Positions 45,329 to 57,235 of a DNA stretch of 64,000 bases are shown one piece after another. The notes beneath the pieces are model-generated. The model worked only from the letters and a program-made list of their open reading frames with translations, was not told where the DNA came from and made no database searches. The DNA comes from Perca fluviatilis (Eukaryota > Chordata > Actinopteri > Perciformes > Percidae), in the NCBI RefSeq assembly GCF_010015445.1, contig NC_053132.1:33258501-33322500 (forward strand), given 5' to 3'. Made by a program: the position numbers and the translations under genes. Each line of letters starts with the position of its first letter. Within the stretch, counting starts at the first letter, position 1.

Positions 45329-45862
45329 CAGTCCCTCCAGAAAAACGCGATTATGCGATCGCATAATTCAATGCATAATCAGCCAAACGTCTGCATATTT
45401 ATGTGGGGGCCGCATTTTTTCAAATACGCTGCACTTTCGCCGTAAAAATTGACGATTTCCGCGCAAAATATGCAGGGCTTGCATGATTTCATAATCCCCG
45501 CATTTTTGTTGCAAAAAAGTCACATATATCTTAGCAGAAAGTTGAAAAATTTTGCGTTTACTTCACACAAGAGCAGCCATTTTCCCATGTTGCCATGGGA
45601 AAGTTATGAAGTGACGTAATTACGCTACGTGAACATCATCAAAAAGCAGTGTGTTGGGGAAATCACTTTTTTTTCTTTTTCATCAAACCGCAGTTTTTTG
45701 CAAGTTCCCGCAAATTTTTGCAAGTTCCCGCAATTTCATCCCATAAAATTGCATAAATATCCTGCATACTCCATCGCATTTTTTAAGAAAACGTGCCGCA
45801 TAATCAAGGATTTTTGCCCGCAACAATCACCAAAAAACTTTTATTTTTTTCTGGAAGGACTG
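45329..45862. mobile_element. hAT-type MITE, 534 bp
   Basis: The left end CAGTCCCTCCAGAAA and the reversed right end CAGTCCTTCCAGAAA pair well and fit hAT-like termini. Repeated GCATAAT and TTGCAAGTTCCCGCAA words fill the interior. The flanks AATAAAG and ATAAAGG are similar but out of register, so the 8-bp duplication is not secure. Confidence 0.75.
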
Positions 45863-47798
45863 ATAAAGGATGCTAATTAGGATAATGAATGCATTCATTA
45901 GTTAAAACTTATATGTCAACAGCCTGTGATTGTCTTTACATATCACATGGGCAGGATTAATATGAATTACAGTTACAAGAGAAAATACAATACCTCCATC
46001 CAGTTTATCTGACAGAACCTACGTCTGGTGGCCTTGCTCTGCACTCTGGCTCTATATTTCTGTTTAGTTTTCCTGATGAAACCAAAGGAAGGTGAGACTT
46101 TGTGAGGAAAAGACAGCTTTGGCACTAAGCCATCTTTATCTGTTTAAAACCACTGAACTGTTCCTTGTGAAATCTTTACATGTTAAGCCGATAAGTGCAG
46201 CAAAACAATAAACAACATCATCTCAGTGTTAGCTGGGGATCCTTCCTTTCATCTGACTGGAGATTAGGTTCATTTGCTCTACTCGCGGCACCTCAGTTAC
46301 CAAGATTAAAACCATGGCAAGGCTTTGTCATCCCCCGACGAACACAACGTCAGGCATTACCTTGGAAAAGATTAAGCCGCGATTAGGCAGATCGGATACA
46401 ATAACACTGCCATCTTGTCAGCTCGAGACAACCCACTGCCTGGCAGACTAACCATCAGACACAGGTTTAAAAATAATAGCTGTAACAATGGCTGTGATGT
46501 ACTGCCAAGGAAATGTTAACCTCTTGGGTATCAGATACTTTGTTATAAGTCCATTCTGGAAGAATTCCCACAAACCGCAGTGAAAAGTTCCAACATCGCA
46601 GAGATCCTTGGAGCCAAAAGAGGAGTTTGACTGTGAAATAAAAGATCTTCAAACATGGTAATGTATCTTTAACAAGGTGTGGAGAGAAATCATAGGGGGT
46701 TTCATAGAATTTTTTTAATGAGACACTGTGTTGGAATTTGGCTTTTTCATCCTAAAGTTGTTGACGAGGTTTGTTCTTCATTTCAAGGTGGAACTAACAG
46801 GTATCAAAGGCACTTTGTCATGTGGAATACCAGAATACTAAATCTCTGCTGTGTATGGATTATTAATGCTGTTGTGTGTTCCCTGAAGCTTTAAGCAGAA
46901 TGGTGCGGACCTGTAGCTCCTCTATACGCTCTAAATGGATTTTACAGTTCCCCATGGAGATATGAGGGAAGCCTAGGTAGAAGCCATGGGGGGGCACATC
47001 CAGAAAATCACAGCTTTGATTGCTGAGAATCCAAATAGCAAATACAGGTACACTCTGAGCGCTGGAGACAAGACTTGAATACAAGTTGGCGAATGTTCAG
47101 CTTGTCGACTAGCTTGGAGCGAATATGTTCTCCAGCATGTAAAGATGAAAATTTAAACTCTCCAAGGCACCAAAGAAACAGCCTCAAGAGCTTTTCCAAA
47201 CTCAAGTTTTTTTTCCAATCAAAACTTTCCACTCCACAAAAATATGTTTACTCACTTGAGAACAGCATTCATTTTTGATTACGCTATCACTTCAGAAATC
47301 TGTGAATGACTGTGCTGACGAATGAAATAAAAGGGTGTCTTAAAGCTATCAAGCATAATCATAAGGATATCACAGTTCAGTGTCAGCTCTTCTTCTTTAA
47401 CACTGCGAGAGTTAAGGGGCAATTCAAGTCTTTTAATATCCTCAATAAGAGGAAGGAGAAAATCATGAAAACCTCAATTCTGTGTTAATTCCATCCACCT
47501 GCCTGGCATTGATTGGCTCCTCTCTCCGTCCCCGTCACCCACAGTGACCCTCGTTCAACTTTAATTTCATGTCTCGCTCTCTCCCCGGCCAGGAAATTAA
47601 AGCCAGCGCTCATGCTGCGGTCACATGTAATGGAGGACATTAGAACAGCTGCAATTACCTGTCACTGTATAATAAGAACTCAATTAGATTAGAGACAGAG
47701 AGAGATACTGTGATATGTATATGAATTTTATGTAAACTCCTTTGGCAACCTGTTTTTCTGTTAATGCCAATAGAGCAAAATTTAATTGAATTCAGAGA
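45863..47798. other. No gene recognised; possible non-coding conserved stretches
   Basis: Low-repeat sequence. 46230-46450 contains three GATTA-type words close together, and 47480-47700 contains CAGCTG, ATTACCTGTCA and TTAATTTCATG words. These are compatible with regulatory DNA but prove nothing. Open frames lack motifs. Confidence 0.45.
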
Positions 47799-47922
47799 GA
47801 CAGAGACACAGAGAGACACAAAGACAGAGACACAGAGAGACACAGAAAGACAGAGACACGGAAAGACACAAAGACAGAGACACAGAGAGACAGAGACACA
47901 GACAGAGAGAGACACAGAGAGA
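47799..47922 (+). repeat. AGACACAG-type minisatellite
   Basis: Imprecise units of GAGACACAGAGAGACACAAA recur for about 124 bp. Apparent proteins on both strands here are translations of the repeat. Confidence 0.9.
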
Positions 47923-48168
47923 CCACTTTCCTCTGAGCAGCGAGTTTGGCTCCCTGCTTCATTATTGTAAGCCAGCAAACTGGAACAGGGAGAAAATGGA
48001 GGCAGTGTAATGGACTCGGTCAAACTACACCAAATCCATTTACTGTCCACAATTTCATTTCTAAAAGTCCAACAAGCCCATTAAAATTGTAACACTAACA
48101 CACACAGCTGTGGAAATGCATACACACTTGAATTAGCAAACAAAGAACCCCTCCCTAATTAAAACAAG

Positions 48169-48170
<2 letters not shown>
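47923..48170. other. Unassigned sequence
   Basis: Nothing recognised. Confidence 0.5.

Positions 48171-48202
<32 letters not shown>
48171..48202. repeat. (TG)n microsatellite
   Basis: 32-bp dinucleotide run. Confidence 0.95.
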
Positions 48203-48204
<2 letters not shown>

Positions 48205-48857
48205 CACTTTTGTAATCTGCTACTTTCTAGCAACCTATTAAGTAGCAGCAGTTTTGCTGCTCAGATGAGGCATCGGCCGAGGCTGCTGGCCTGCCTGGGA
48301 TGAGTGGAGACGGGTCTGGTTGGTGAGTGAGTGAGGGAGGGAGGGAGGGAGGGTGCAGAGGGGTGAGGAAGGTGGGGACGGCTGCTGAGCTGAGGCTAAG
48401 GTTAAAGAGCCATCCAAGGGCGGATGGAGGAGAGCCAGGGGAGCGAGTGAAGGTCAAGGGCTCCCGCATGAGAACTTCTGCATTATGCATTCTGCTGCAT
48501 ATTTTATGGATATTTGTTGGATTGCAGAATAATATTTTGATGGTATTCGCCTATCTGTATCTCATTCATCATGTATGTTTTCAAAATTTTCAGGGTTTTC
48601 ACCATCAGTCAGCCAGTATCAGGAGATATGCCAGATTAGCAACTGTTCCCAATCTATAGTTAGGAGAATTCAGATTATTCAAATTTTGTTCATAATTTCA
48701 TAGTTTTTTTGTTATCATTTCTATCAGTAACAATAGCTGGTAGATATGAGTCATTGTGTCATCGCTTAAGTCTGGCAGAACTTACTTTTCCACCTGATTG
48801 TATGCATGCATCAAACAGTTTTCTATATAAAAGTGAAGCTGGAACCACTGGGAGGTA

Positions 48858-48860
<3 letters not shown>
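48203..48860. other. Unassigned sequence with GGGA tract
   Basis: A short GAGG/GGGA run lies at about 48327-48353. No gene recognised. Confidence 0.5.

Positions 48861-48888
<28 letters not shown>
48861..48888. repeat. (TG)n microsatellite
   Basis: 28-bp dinucleotide run. Confidence 0.95.
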
Positions 48889-48994
48889 ACCAGCATACAC
48901 GTGTGTGCCGAGGGTGAGGGTGAGGTCACACCCACAGGTTTGGGTCATTTGGTGTAATGCTCCTGACCCGAGGTTGATAATGAAACGTTTACTG

Positions 48995-49104
48995 GAATTT
49001 GGGTCTTTGTAAATTATAGAGTGTGGTCTAGACCTACTCTATCTGTAAAGTGTCCTGAGATAACTCTTGTTATGATTTTATACTATAAATAAAATTGAAT
49101 TGAA
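48995..49104 (+). mobile_element. L2 3' tail only
   Basis: It nearly repeats 1938-2038: GAGTGTGGTCTAGACCTACT, then TCTGTAAAGTGTC and ATAACTCTTGTTATGATTTT, ending in an AATTG-type tail. It is a severely 5'-truncated insertion of the same L2 subfamily as the copy at the window start. Confidence 0.92.
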
Positions 49105-49359
49105 AAATTCCTTGAAATAAAATTAAACCTTGTTTCTGTTTGGCTTCAGTTAACAGTTCAGTGCCTCTATTAGTTATCAGTTTTGTTTGCAACACCTCAC
49201 GTCAGGCCAAACTTACTGGTACTCCTACTGTACAGCAGAGAGACAGTGAGACAAAAGGCGTGTATCAATTTGGAAACTTTTGTGAATACACTTACATATA
49301 GTACACTGTGTACACTATGTACCCACTTGGATAGTGCGTACTTTTTGACAGGGTAGAGT

Positions 49360-49772
49360 TGTCTCAAATCGCACACGGCCATTATGCACAGCCCGGAAAT
49401 TACTCTTCTTCTTCTTCCTAATGGTAAATTGTAGCCGGGGCAGAGCATTACCGCCACCTATTGTCGCCTGCCAAAATATATACCAGCTTGTTTTCTCACT
49501 ATCTGGCTACAGTATAGTGTTACTTATTGAAACAAACACATGTATAAATTACATACATACAAAAAATATGTTGGTGGTCCCGTAACTTCCGCTCCGTAGA
49601 AATGATGGCGACCATTGAGGGCGAGTAGTGTCCAGTGTTCCACACTCAACGTGTTGACCGTTTTGAGTGCAGCATCCAGGTACTCTTAGTGCCCTGCATT
49701 TGTACTCAGTGTGTAAACGCACTATGTACCTAAAAGAGCAAGTGTAAGTACAGAAGTACGCGATTTGAGACA
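49360..49772. mobile_element. 413-bp TIR element
   Basis: TGTCTCAAATCGC at 49360-49372 pairs exactly with GCGATTTGAGACA at 49760-49772. The inner part holds short CTATGTAC-like repeats. No coding sequence. Confidence 0.7.
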
Positions 49773-50501
49773 CATCAAGAGAGAATAGAAATCCAGCTCT
49801 ATGGGACTTTGGTCCGGTGCTCCATCTGATCCTACACAATTAGCTATATAAAACTGACTTTATAGCACTGAACTTAAATAATGAATCCAACACTCCATGA
49901 AACATAACTACACTTCCATGAGTTTGCCTCCCACCCCAGCAGCAGCAGATAATGGGCTCTTTGAGTGGAAATAAAGCCTCTGTGTGATAGCACTCCTCTC
50001 TTCTCTCCAAGCTCGCCTCATGACTCATTTGCCCAAGTGAATATCTCTCCGGCACATTAGGATAACTGATGCACCCAACAAAGTTGTCAACCAATATTAA
50101 TTGCTTAATTAAAAGGAATGTATTGTCACTTTGAGTTTACAAGCAGCTCAGTCTCCCCTCAGAGCATTCCAAACAGATGAGAGATTAAGGTGTGTGAACG
50201 TGTGTGAGATGGAGGGGTGGAGCGGGAGGAAATGAAAGGATAGGAAGGATGAGAGGAACCGGAGACATGCTATAGGTGTAAACCTATAACGTGTGTGAGT
50301 GGAAGCCTGCTGCCTGCTGCAGTCATTTCTATATGGTACAATCATGTCTAAAAACAGTACAATTCAGACACCAAGTAAGGAGAGTACTCCTCTCAGCCCT
50401 CTGACTGTACTGAATCAGGCTTTTGTGACAACCGATTTTAAACTTTTGAACAGTAGTGTATATGTGCATAAATGTGTGTGTGCATCAAAGATCCTTTATA
50501 C
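49773..50501. other. Unassigned sequence
   Basis: No gene or clear repeat recognised. Confidence 0.5.
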
Positions 50502-50640
50502 TGGGGTGCCTGGGTAGCTCACCTGGTAGAGCGTCCCGTATTTAGAGGTTTACTCCTCAACGCAGTGGCTGTGGGTTCAACTCTGACCTGTGGCCCTTTG
50601 CGATGAGGGTGTGTGTTGCTGTCTAGAGTGCAGCTTGGGA
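50502..50640 (+). mobile_element. tRNA-derived SINE
   Basis: TGCCTGGGTAGCTCACCTGG gives an A-box (TAGCTCACCTGG) and GTGGGTTCAACTCTGACC a B-box (GGTTCAACTC). Then the GCGGCC-like CCTGTGGCCCTTTGC stretch follows, which I recall from percomorph SINE bodies. No intact tRNA cloverleaf. Confidence 0.75.
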
Positions 50641-51529
50641 CACAGAAACTAATTTCTGTCCATATGTCTGTCTGGGAACACTGCTGAAGCTATGCAATGG
50701 CTGGCAGAAATCAGCACTAATTTTTCACTTAAAAGAACTTTGACATGGTTGTTTTTTCACAATGAGATGGACAGCCTAATTGTTATTAGAAAAAGGTCTA
50801 CCAATAGACTCCAGTTTATTTTAATTTGTATGGTATTTGTATGGTATTTGCGGAAAAACAGCAGTTTATTCAATTTTATTTTTATTAGTATTATTTTCCA
50901 ATATAATGATTTTCTTTATAAAAAATATGATTTGGTTTTCAAAAAGTCTTTTCCAAAAATGAGTCTTGAAAAAGAAGGTGTTCTCTTATAATGAGGGTTG
51001 TTTTATATTTGGGCCAATACAGTACAGCATCCCTGGGTGTAGATTAGAGAATTAACAGCCCATCTTCTTGGCACAGACATTTGCTTTTAGGCACCTCTCA
51101 CTTCTTAATCCACCCACCCAATCTAACGCGATTGCAAGCATATATGCAAGCAAAAATGTATATAGAACACTTTTTTTTAACAGTCCTGGAACAAACCTTG
51201 CCTTTATGAAGCTTATCATGTTCACTTCAGCTGAGACTGTGTTGCGAGGTTCTGATTCCACTCTGTGGTGGCGTTACGTTCTGAGATGGTTCTAATATTT
51301 TGTCCAGTGGCCAATATCAGGAACACATTTCAATATAATGGAGTACATCTCAACAGTGCCACAAACTACAGCTTCCAAACTTACCAGAGGCGACTCAACA
51401 CCTAACCCTGATTTTCCACTGGGCACGTCCGTGCTATATTCCAGTTTTATTCCGTCCTCCGCCACGCGCCATACCACACTGGGAGCAAGCGTCTTGCTGC
51501 CCGACTCACAGATTATATTGTCTCTACAA
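50641..51529. other. Unassigned sequence
   Basis: AT-rich; no gene or repeat recognised. Confidence 0.5.
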
Positions 51530-52403
51530 TAGGGTGACCAGATTTCCCGGAACTAAAACCGGGACACTTTGCGCGTGACCGTAGTGCTCGTGCACGCACA
51601 CGCTTTTTAACATGACCATGTGCCAGCCCAGGTCAGACATAGACACAGACAGATTTTGCCAACAGCACACGTAAGCCTACTGCTCACAACATAATGGGGT
51701 ATCTCAGTTAATATTCATGAATTTTCTTGGTAAGAAATAATATTAAAAGACATTTGAGTTTCGTGTGGGACCAACTTTATTTTTCAGAATTAAAGCATTC
51801 TTTTGGAAAATGCACCCAATGAACTTGTGAAAAAGAAAAAGTTTGTGAAAAGGTATTTTTCATTGCAAGTCACTAAACAAATTATTTGGAACTGCTGCCA
51901 CAGGCTTGAACTAAAGTTATGTTAAAACTTAAATAAGGGTACATGAATTATGAATTCATGCATGAATTAATTCATGATTTGTGCATTACCTCATTCCTTT
52001 ATATCTTATGAATCATCAGGAATTGACATGATGATTTGGTTAAAACGAGACAGATAAGAAGAGGCATTGCAAAAATGTTTACAAATATACATTGTAACGC
52101 TGGCGGCACAGATTATGCAGACGCAGATGTCTACGATTGACTGACACACACACACACACACACACACACACATTGTTAAAATCATACGCTGGACGCTTTA
52201 TTAGTCTTTCTACATGGGTTTAGTTAACGATCGGGCTATAATAAGACCACGTCGGCTATGTAATCGCTGACAACCGGGACAATTTCATAGTGGTTGGTGT
52301 AAACCGGGACATTTTAGCATCCCGACAGGCTTTTGTCGGGACTCGGGTCACGCGATTTAAAATCGTGACTGTCCTGGTCAGACCAGGACGTCTGGTCACA
52401 CTA
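51530..52403. mobile_element. hAT-type element, 874 bp, non-autonomous
   Basis: The left end TAGGGTGACCAGATTTCCCG and the reversed right end TAGTGTGACCAGACGTCC pair well. The flanks CTCTACAA and CTCTACTC share six of eight bases. Repeated CCGGGAC words and a CA run (52144-52172) lie inside. I recall the GGTGACCAGA terminus from fish hAT elements. Confidence 0.8.
52144..52172. repeat. (CA)n microsatellite
   Basis: 29-bp run inside the hAT-type element. Confidence 0.95.
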
Positions 52404-52480
52404 CTCTACTCTAGAACTTTACAGAACAATCAGGTGTTTATTAAGCTAGTATCTACCTTCCACTCCAAGCACTCCTGCAG

Positions 52481-52973
52481 TTAAACCTACGTGGTGTAAT
52501 TTTTTGAGTTGATTCTTAGCAAAAACCCCTTTGTTCTTTCACAAATATGTCCTCATTCATGTGTAATTACTTCCAACAAACTAATCAAAGTATTCTCGCA
52601 AGCGTCGAATCTGACATTCAGAATCATTCAGAATACATTCGAGCAAGTTGCTCGAATGATGGCGCCTCCATCTTTAAAATACGTTAGCCAAAGAGGGACA
52701 TACCTCCGCCTTTCACCCTCTTACACCTATTGGCACCGTGACAAATGCCAGGGGGAGATTACTCGCCAGGGAAGTGAAAAAGAGAATTAAAATGACAACG
52801 TGACAGGCAAAGCCACAAGACCAAAGTTAATATCGGACTAGCTAGAACAGCTGGAGAGAGCTAATTTTGGGTTCGGCCACCGTCGGAGGAAGGGCTAGAA
52901 AGTAATATTCAGTTGGTTGTCATATACAATTTCACCGCTAGATGGGAGAAATTCTTACACAGTGGAGCTTTAA
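52481..52973. mobile_element. Candidate TIR element
   Basis: The left end TTAAACCTACGTGGTGTAAT and the reversed right end TTTAAAGCTCCACTGTGTAA are similar in inverted orientation. The right half, including TCACCGCTAGATGGGAG and CAGTGGAGCTTTAA, resembles a repeat end I recall from fish genomes. Limits and superfamily are uncertain. Confidence 0.5.
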
Positions 52974-53834
52974 ACTCCATGCCTCCTCTTTTCTGTGATG
53001 TCTGTTATGTTTTTGCACCTCCAAGATGCAAAAACACTAGCTCTCCTGTCCGTGGTGTAGTAGAGGAGACATATATACGATATTGAGAGGTGTCTTTTGG
53101 TAAATTGACTGGATACTCTCGCTGTCACTTCCTGCCCGGCTGCCTGAACAGCTCTCGGCTCACATGAAAATAGACCTGACGCGTATGTTTAGCGGAGGGG
53201 ACAGCCGCTTCTGGGACGCGCCGTGGCACGGCTGGTGGAATATCAAACATTGACTTGAATGGCTACGATTGCTCGCCGGGGCCGCGGCGCATCCGGAACG
53301 CAGTGCACACGCGCCCGGGGGAAAATAGCAGTAAGTCGCCAATAATGAACTGGTGAATGACCTGCTCAAACACTGAACATTGTGTTCCTGTGTTCCACAC
53401 GATTTAGCAAAAAAGAAAAAAAGATTTTGATTTTAGTTGAACAGGTGCCTGGATTTCATTTCCATAGCAAATGATAGATTTGGAGAATTAGCAATGCTGC
53501 CATGATGGATCTGCTGTGCTTCAGCTGCTGATGGTGCAGCAGATAAGGCTGTGAATCTAAGATAGCATACATGGATCACTGTGGAGAGGATAATAATTCA
53601 GGACCTCATCAAAACAGAGAATGATGGTGATTTGTCACTAAGACGCTTGTCTTGAATAAAGCAATGTATTGTGGTGATGGCTGACCAGCAGGGCTGGAGG
53701 AGAACCGAATGAAGTAGACCGGTAGGCACCGCTGCTGGAAACACTGATGTAGCATTCATTCACACGAGATCTGTTGGCATGGCGATTCACTGCAGGGTTG
53801 TGCAGCAGTGGGAGTGTCACTTAAATGGCCCATT
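52974..53834. other. Unassigned, with a GC-rich block at 53.15-53.34 kb
   Basis: 53150-53340 is CG-rich and may be part of an old repeat (CGTATGTTTAGCGG and GGGACGCGCCGTGG blocks seem familiar). No gene recognised. Confidence 0.45.
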
Positions 53835-54048
53835 TGTGTGACTTCATGTTGTGTTATTTGACCCCCCAGTGTAGCACAAGTGGACTTCATATTTCACAAT
53901 TATTGTTGTGAAAGCAGCATAATTTCACGGAGAAAGAGAGAAAGAAAAGAAACGGAGGAACTGTGCTTTGTAGTTGCAGGGAACAGTCATCTGTTACACA
54001 AACTCCGGGGCAGTTCAGTGGTTGGGTTTCGTTTTAATCCCCCATAGT

Positions 54049-55621
54049 CAGGCCCAGATTGGCTAATCGGGAGCACCGGGAAAATTCCGGCCGGTCTGTT
54101 TTTTTGGCCGCCAGGGCCGTTGTTGTCATGGCACTGGGGTTTAAATATGGATGCTGTCCCTAGGCTGTCTGCACTTACTGCAGCCCCACTTTTTTATTTA
54201 TTATTTTACCGCAGTCCCACTCTTTTTTATTTAATATTTTCTCGCAGAGTGCAGCCTGTAGGTTAATGATGAAGTGATTATCTTTTGACTCCCTGGCCCC
54301 GCCCCCGACACGACACCTTGCAAGTTGCTCAAAATAAAAAAGTCAGATAAAAATGGATAACAGGAAGCGCAAAGGCGGCGCTGAAAAGGCCAGAATAAAA
54401 AAGAAGAAAGCTTTGGAAACTGACGCGGCCAAATGTTCTAAACTGAGCACATTTTTCCTCAAAAAAACAAATGAAGACGACGAGGCCGGTAAGTAAGCTA
54501 ACGTTAAGGTAGTTAAGAGCACTGCAAGATGCTAGCGACCGTGCAAAACAACCGTTCATGTATCAAACTTTTTCTTGTAGCTCTTCAGCAGCAGCTGCCT
54601 ATAGTCCGGTTTGCTGCTAACAGTGAAGAGCAAGGCCCGGTAACGTTACCAAGCTCCAATCATGAGCCCAACACACCAGAATGGGCAGGTAGGATTGTCA
54701 TTCAGAAGAACTAATAGTAATGAAGAGCACAGCTCAATGAAAAATGCCCTGAGATAATTAATGATACCTGATACATTAATAAAACTGACTTGACTTGATT
54801 TGAAAGCTTTGTAAAAAGGGGATATTTGTGGTGAGAAATAAATGTAAAAAATGTCATTTAGTGTCAGAAACAGAGCCAGGACCCAGTTGAATGCTCTCAC
54901 TGTGAAAGACACAGGTAAGCTGCTGTTGTACCATAGTGTGTGAATAAGCAAACATTATCACTGAAAAAAATGCTTTTCTTACTTAGTATCTTACTTGTTT
55001 CCAGTTCAAATATCTAAATATTCTTAATTCAAGATACATTTACTAGACAAGTGAAATGGTATAAGAAATTGTCTTGTTTTCTAAAAAAAAAAACCTAAAA
55101 ATTAAGTGATTTTGTTTTTTTGTCGTTTCTTAAAACAAGCTAAATCTAAAACAATTATTTTTCTTACCCCATTGGCAGATAATGTAGCTTGTTTTAAGCA
55201 AAAAATCTCTTAATTTTGAGGTGTTTTTTCATACTTGTTTAGTAAATGCATCTTGATGTAAGATTTTTTTTTTTGATATTTGGACTGGAAACGAGACAAA
55301 AATACTAAGTAAGAGAAGCATTTTTTTTTTTGCAGTGATCCCATTAGTTACAATATAACAACTTTATATGCCCAAGTGTTACTATTGACCCACTATGTTT
55401 TTAATCAAACAATAGTGAATATAATATAATGTATCATCATTTCCAATTTGGAAATGATATTTTTCAAAAATACAATGAATTACAAGGCAGTAGAGAACAG
55501 TGCGCCTATTGCAGACTTATATTTTTAATTACATTATTTTAATATAGTCAGTCGTGAACTAAAGTGGGCCGGTCTAAGGCATGAAACTCCAGGGCTGAAA
55601 ATGAGTCCCAATCCGGCCCTG
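54049..55621 (+). mobile_element. hAT transposon, 1573 bp, with transposase 5' exons
   Basis: The left end CAGGCCCAGATTGG and the reversed right end CAGGGCCGGATTGG fit hAT termini. CCCATAGT (54041-54048) and TCCATAGT (55622-55629) form an 8-bp duplication with one mismatch. The first part of a transposase gene survives; the main catalytic body is gone, so the copy is defective. Confidence 0.85.
54353..54688 (+). pseudogene. hAT transposase, first two exon relics
   Basis: An ATG at 54353 opens MDNRKRKGGAEKARIKKKKA, then CSKLSTFFLKKTNEDDEA up to 54488, where GTAAGT is a strong splice donor. An exon-like block at 54581-54688 follows TTTCTTGTAG and precedes GTAGG. Joined in phase, it reads ALQQQLPIVRFAANSEEQ and PVTLPSSNHEPNTPEWAG. 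Basic, Lys-rich N-termini followed by an FF motif are usual in hAT transposases of fish. A possible third exon near 54862 meets a stop. The BED finger, DDE core and dimerisation domain are absent. Confidence 0.65.
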
Positions 55622-55865
55622 TCCATAGTGTTTAAAACGGCCTTGTTGCAGCGAGAGAGACAGGGATGTTTACTGTAGGGGGCTCTCGCAGTACTCTCAC
55701 ACCGCCTCAAAACGGACTGCCAGGTCTGATCGCTCATTACATGATTGGTCAGCGCAGTGCGCCATCGGGTTGCGTTTCTTCAAAAGTTGAATCTGTCTCA
55801 CTACCCCTATACAAAATAAATGGGAAAATGTTTTTCGCCCGATGTCCTTATGACGACTTATGACG

Positions 55866-56179
55866 ACGCCTGACGACCGCAAATTTTTCATGTAGACTTC
55901 GACTACATGTTTTCATTCATGTTAGATGAAGCTGAAAAGTCATATAATAGAGCAGAAAAGAATACCATTAGAGTTAAGTATCAAAATATTAACCAGAAAT
56001 CACCACAATATAATGTTATGGATAACATTTGAGAGAAGCTCACAATGTGTGGTAACATTTGTTTTCAGCGAATGAGTCCATATTTGGCCAAACTTCAGAA
56101 ATTGTTGCAAAAGCATATATGAAGTTTCTCAGCTGCAAATACAAGACACAATTTGTTACTTGCATTTTTGCTGACTCCA

Positions 56180-56183
<4 letters not shown>
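55866..56183. other. Unassigned sequence
   Basis: Nothing recognised. Confidence 0.5.
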
Positions 56184-56239
<56 letters not shown>

Positions 56240-56263
56240 CGTGTGTGTGTGTGTGTGTGTGTG
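56184..56263. repeat. (TG)n microsatellite, one TC interruption
   Basis: TG runs of about 55 and 23 bp are separated by a short interruption near 56239. Confidence 0.96.
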
Positions 56264-57203
56264 ATTTCCACTCCATCTAATATTCATAGTTGTCATGAAA
56301 CTGTAGCTCTCTCCCATAAGGGCTCTTTCACACTTCTATCCAAATCTGCCTGTAAAACACTTTGATTGATAAAAAAAAAGCATGTAGAGGGTGTAGCTAC
56401 ATAGAGTGGGTAATTTAGCTGTCACTTATTTGAATGAACAGGAACGCCATTCTGTTTAAGTGTGCTCTCTGTTTACTCAGATGCCTGTCAAAGCTAATGT
56501 GGTTTTGTCAGTCATTCATGCCGTCTCCACCATATACAACGAGTTATGATTAAATGTAGTAGTGTTCGGAAGAGGTTAAACTGCAGTTAGCAGACATTTC
56601 TGGTGGAAGTCAGAGCGTATTCTAAATCCCTGTCTAATTTTAACCTTTTTCATTTCGGGCATAGCTAAGCAACCTGCCACGCATTGCCTCTGACCTTCAA
56701 CTGAACCTACAGATTGCTTAAATAATCTTGTACATGTGTTGTGTGTTTGCACAAGTGCGTGTGTGTAGTAGGAGGAAAAAAAATCTTATGCATATTTCTC
56801 ACTTTTACTGCTTTTTTCTCACGCCCTCTCGCTGCTGGCTGACAGACCCTGTATTGCCTCTGCTCCATTTCTCTGTGTAGAGAGTTGTTAATAACAACCT
56901 TGCATCTGACAGCGTGGCACACACTCACACTCACACCAACGCTCACAGGCACACGCAGCACATTAACACACGCACACACAGGGTCACCACTGCTGCCAAT
57001 TGCCATTTTACGCACCATAAACATTTGATTATTTCATTTATCGTCAGGGCCCGAGAATACACACATGCAGTCGTGCAGAACACACAAGGGTACCGAAATC
57101 CACAAAGTGAAAATACACACATACACAGGAGACGTGCACATCTGTGTTAATATATACTGTGATACAACCTTGCACACATAATCACACTGTTTCTCTCTCA
57201 CAA
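56264..57203. other. No gene recognised; CA-rich from 56.9 kb
   Basis: Scattered ACAC words from 56918 to 57203. Open frames here consist of simple repeats. Confidence 0.5.
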
Positions 57204-57235
57204 ACACACACACACAAACACACACACACACACAC
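57204..57235. repeat. (CA)n microsatellite, interrupted
   Basis: Short CA run with one AAACA interruption. Confidence 0.9.

Larger units (their letters stand above)
53835..55790. mobile_element. Old hAT-family copy, interrupted
   Basis: 53835-54048 plus 55630-55790 together repeat 21980-22340 (shared: TAGCACAAGT, TTTCACGGAGAAAGAG, ACTGTGCTTTG, CAGTTCAG, TTTACTGTA, ACTCTCACACC). The two halves are separated by the hAT at 54049-55621. The ends of this older copy were not found. Confidence 0.75.

Noticed and set aside
47655..48050. 131-codon Ser/Val/Cys-rich frame and its antisense Arg/Glu/Thr frame
   Set aside because: Both read through the AGACACAG minisatellite.
50502..50590. Possible functional tRNA gene
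   Set aside because: A- and B-boxes are present, but the stems do not form a complete cloverleaf and the sequence continues into a SINE body.
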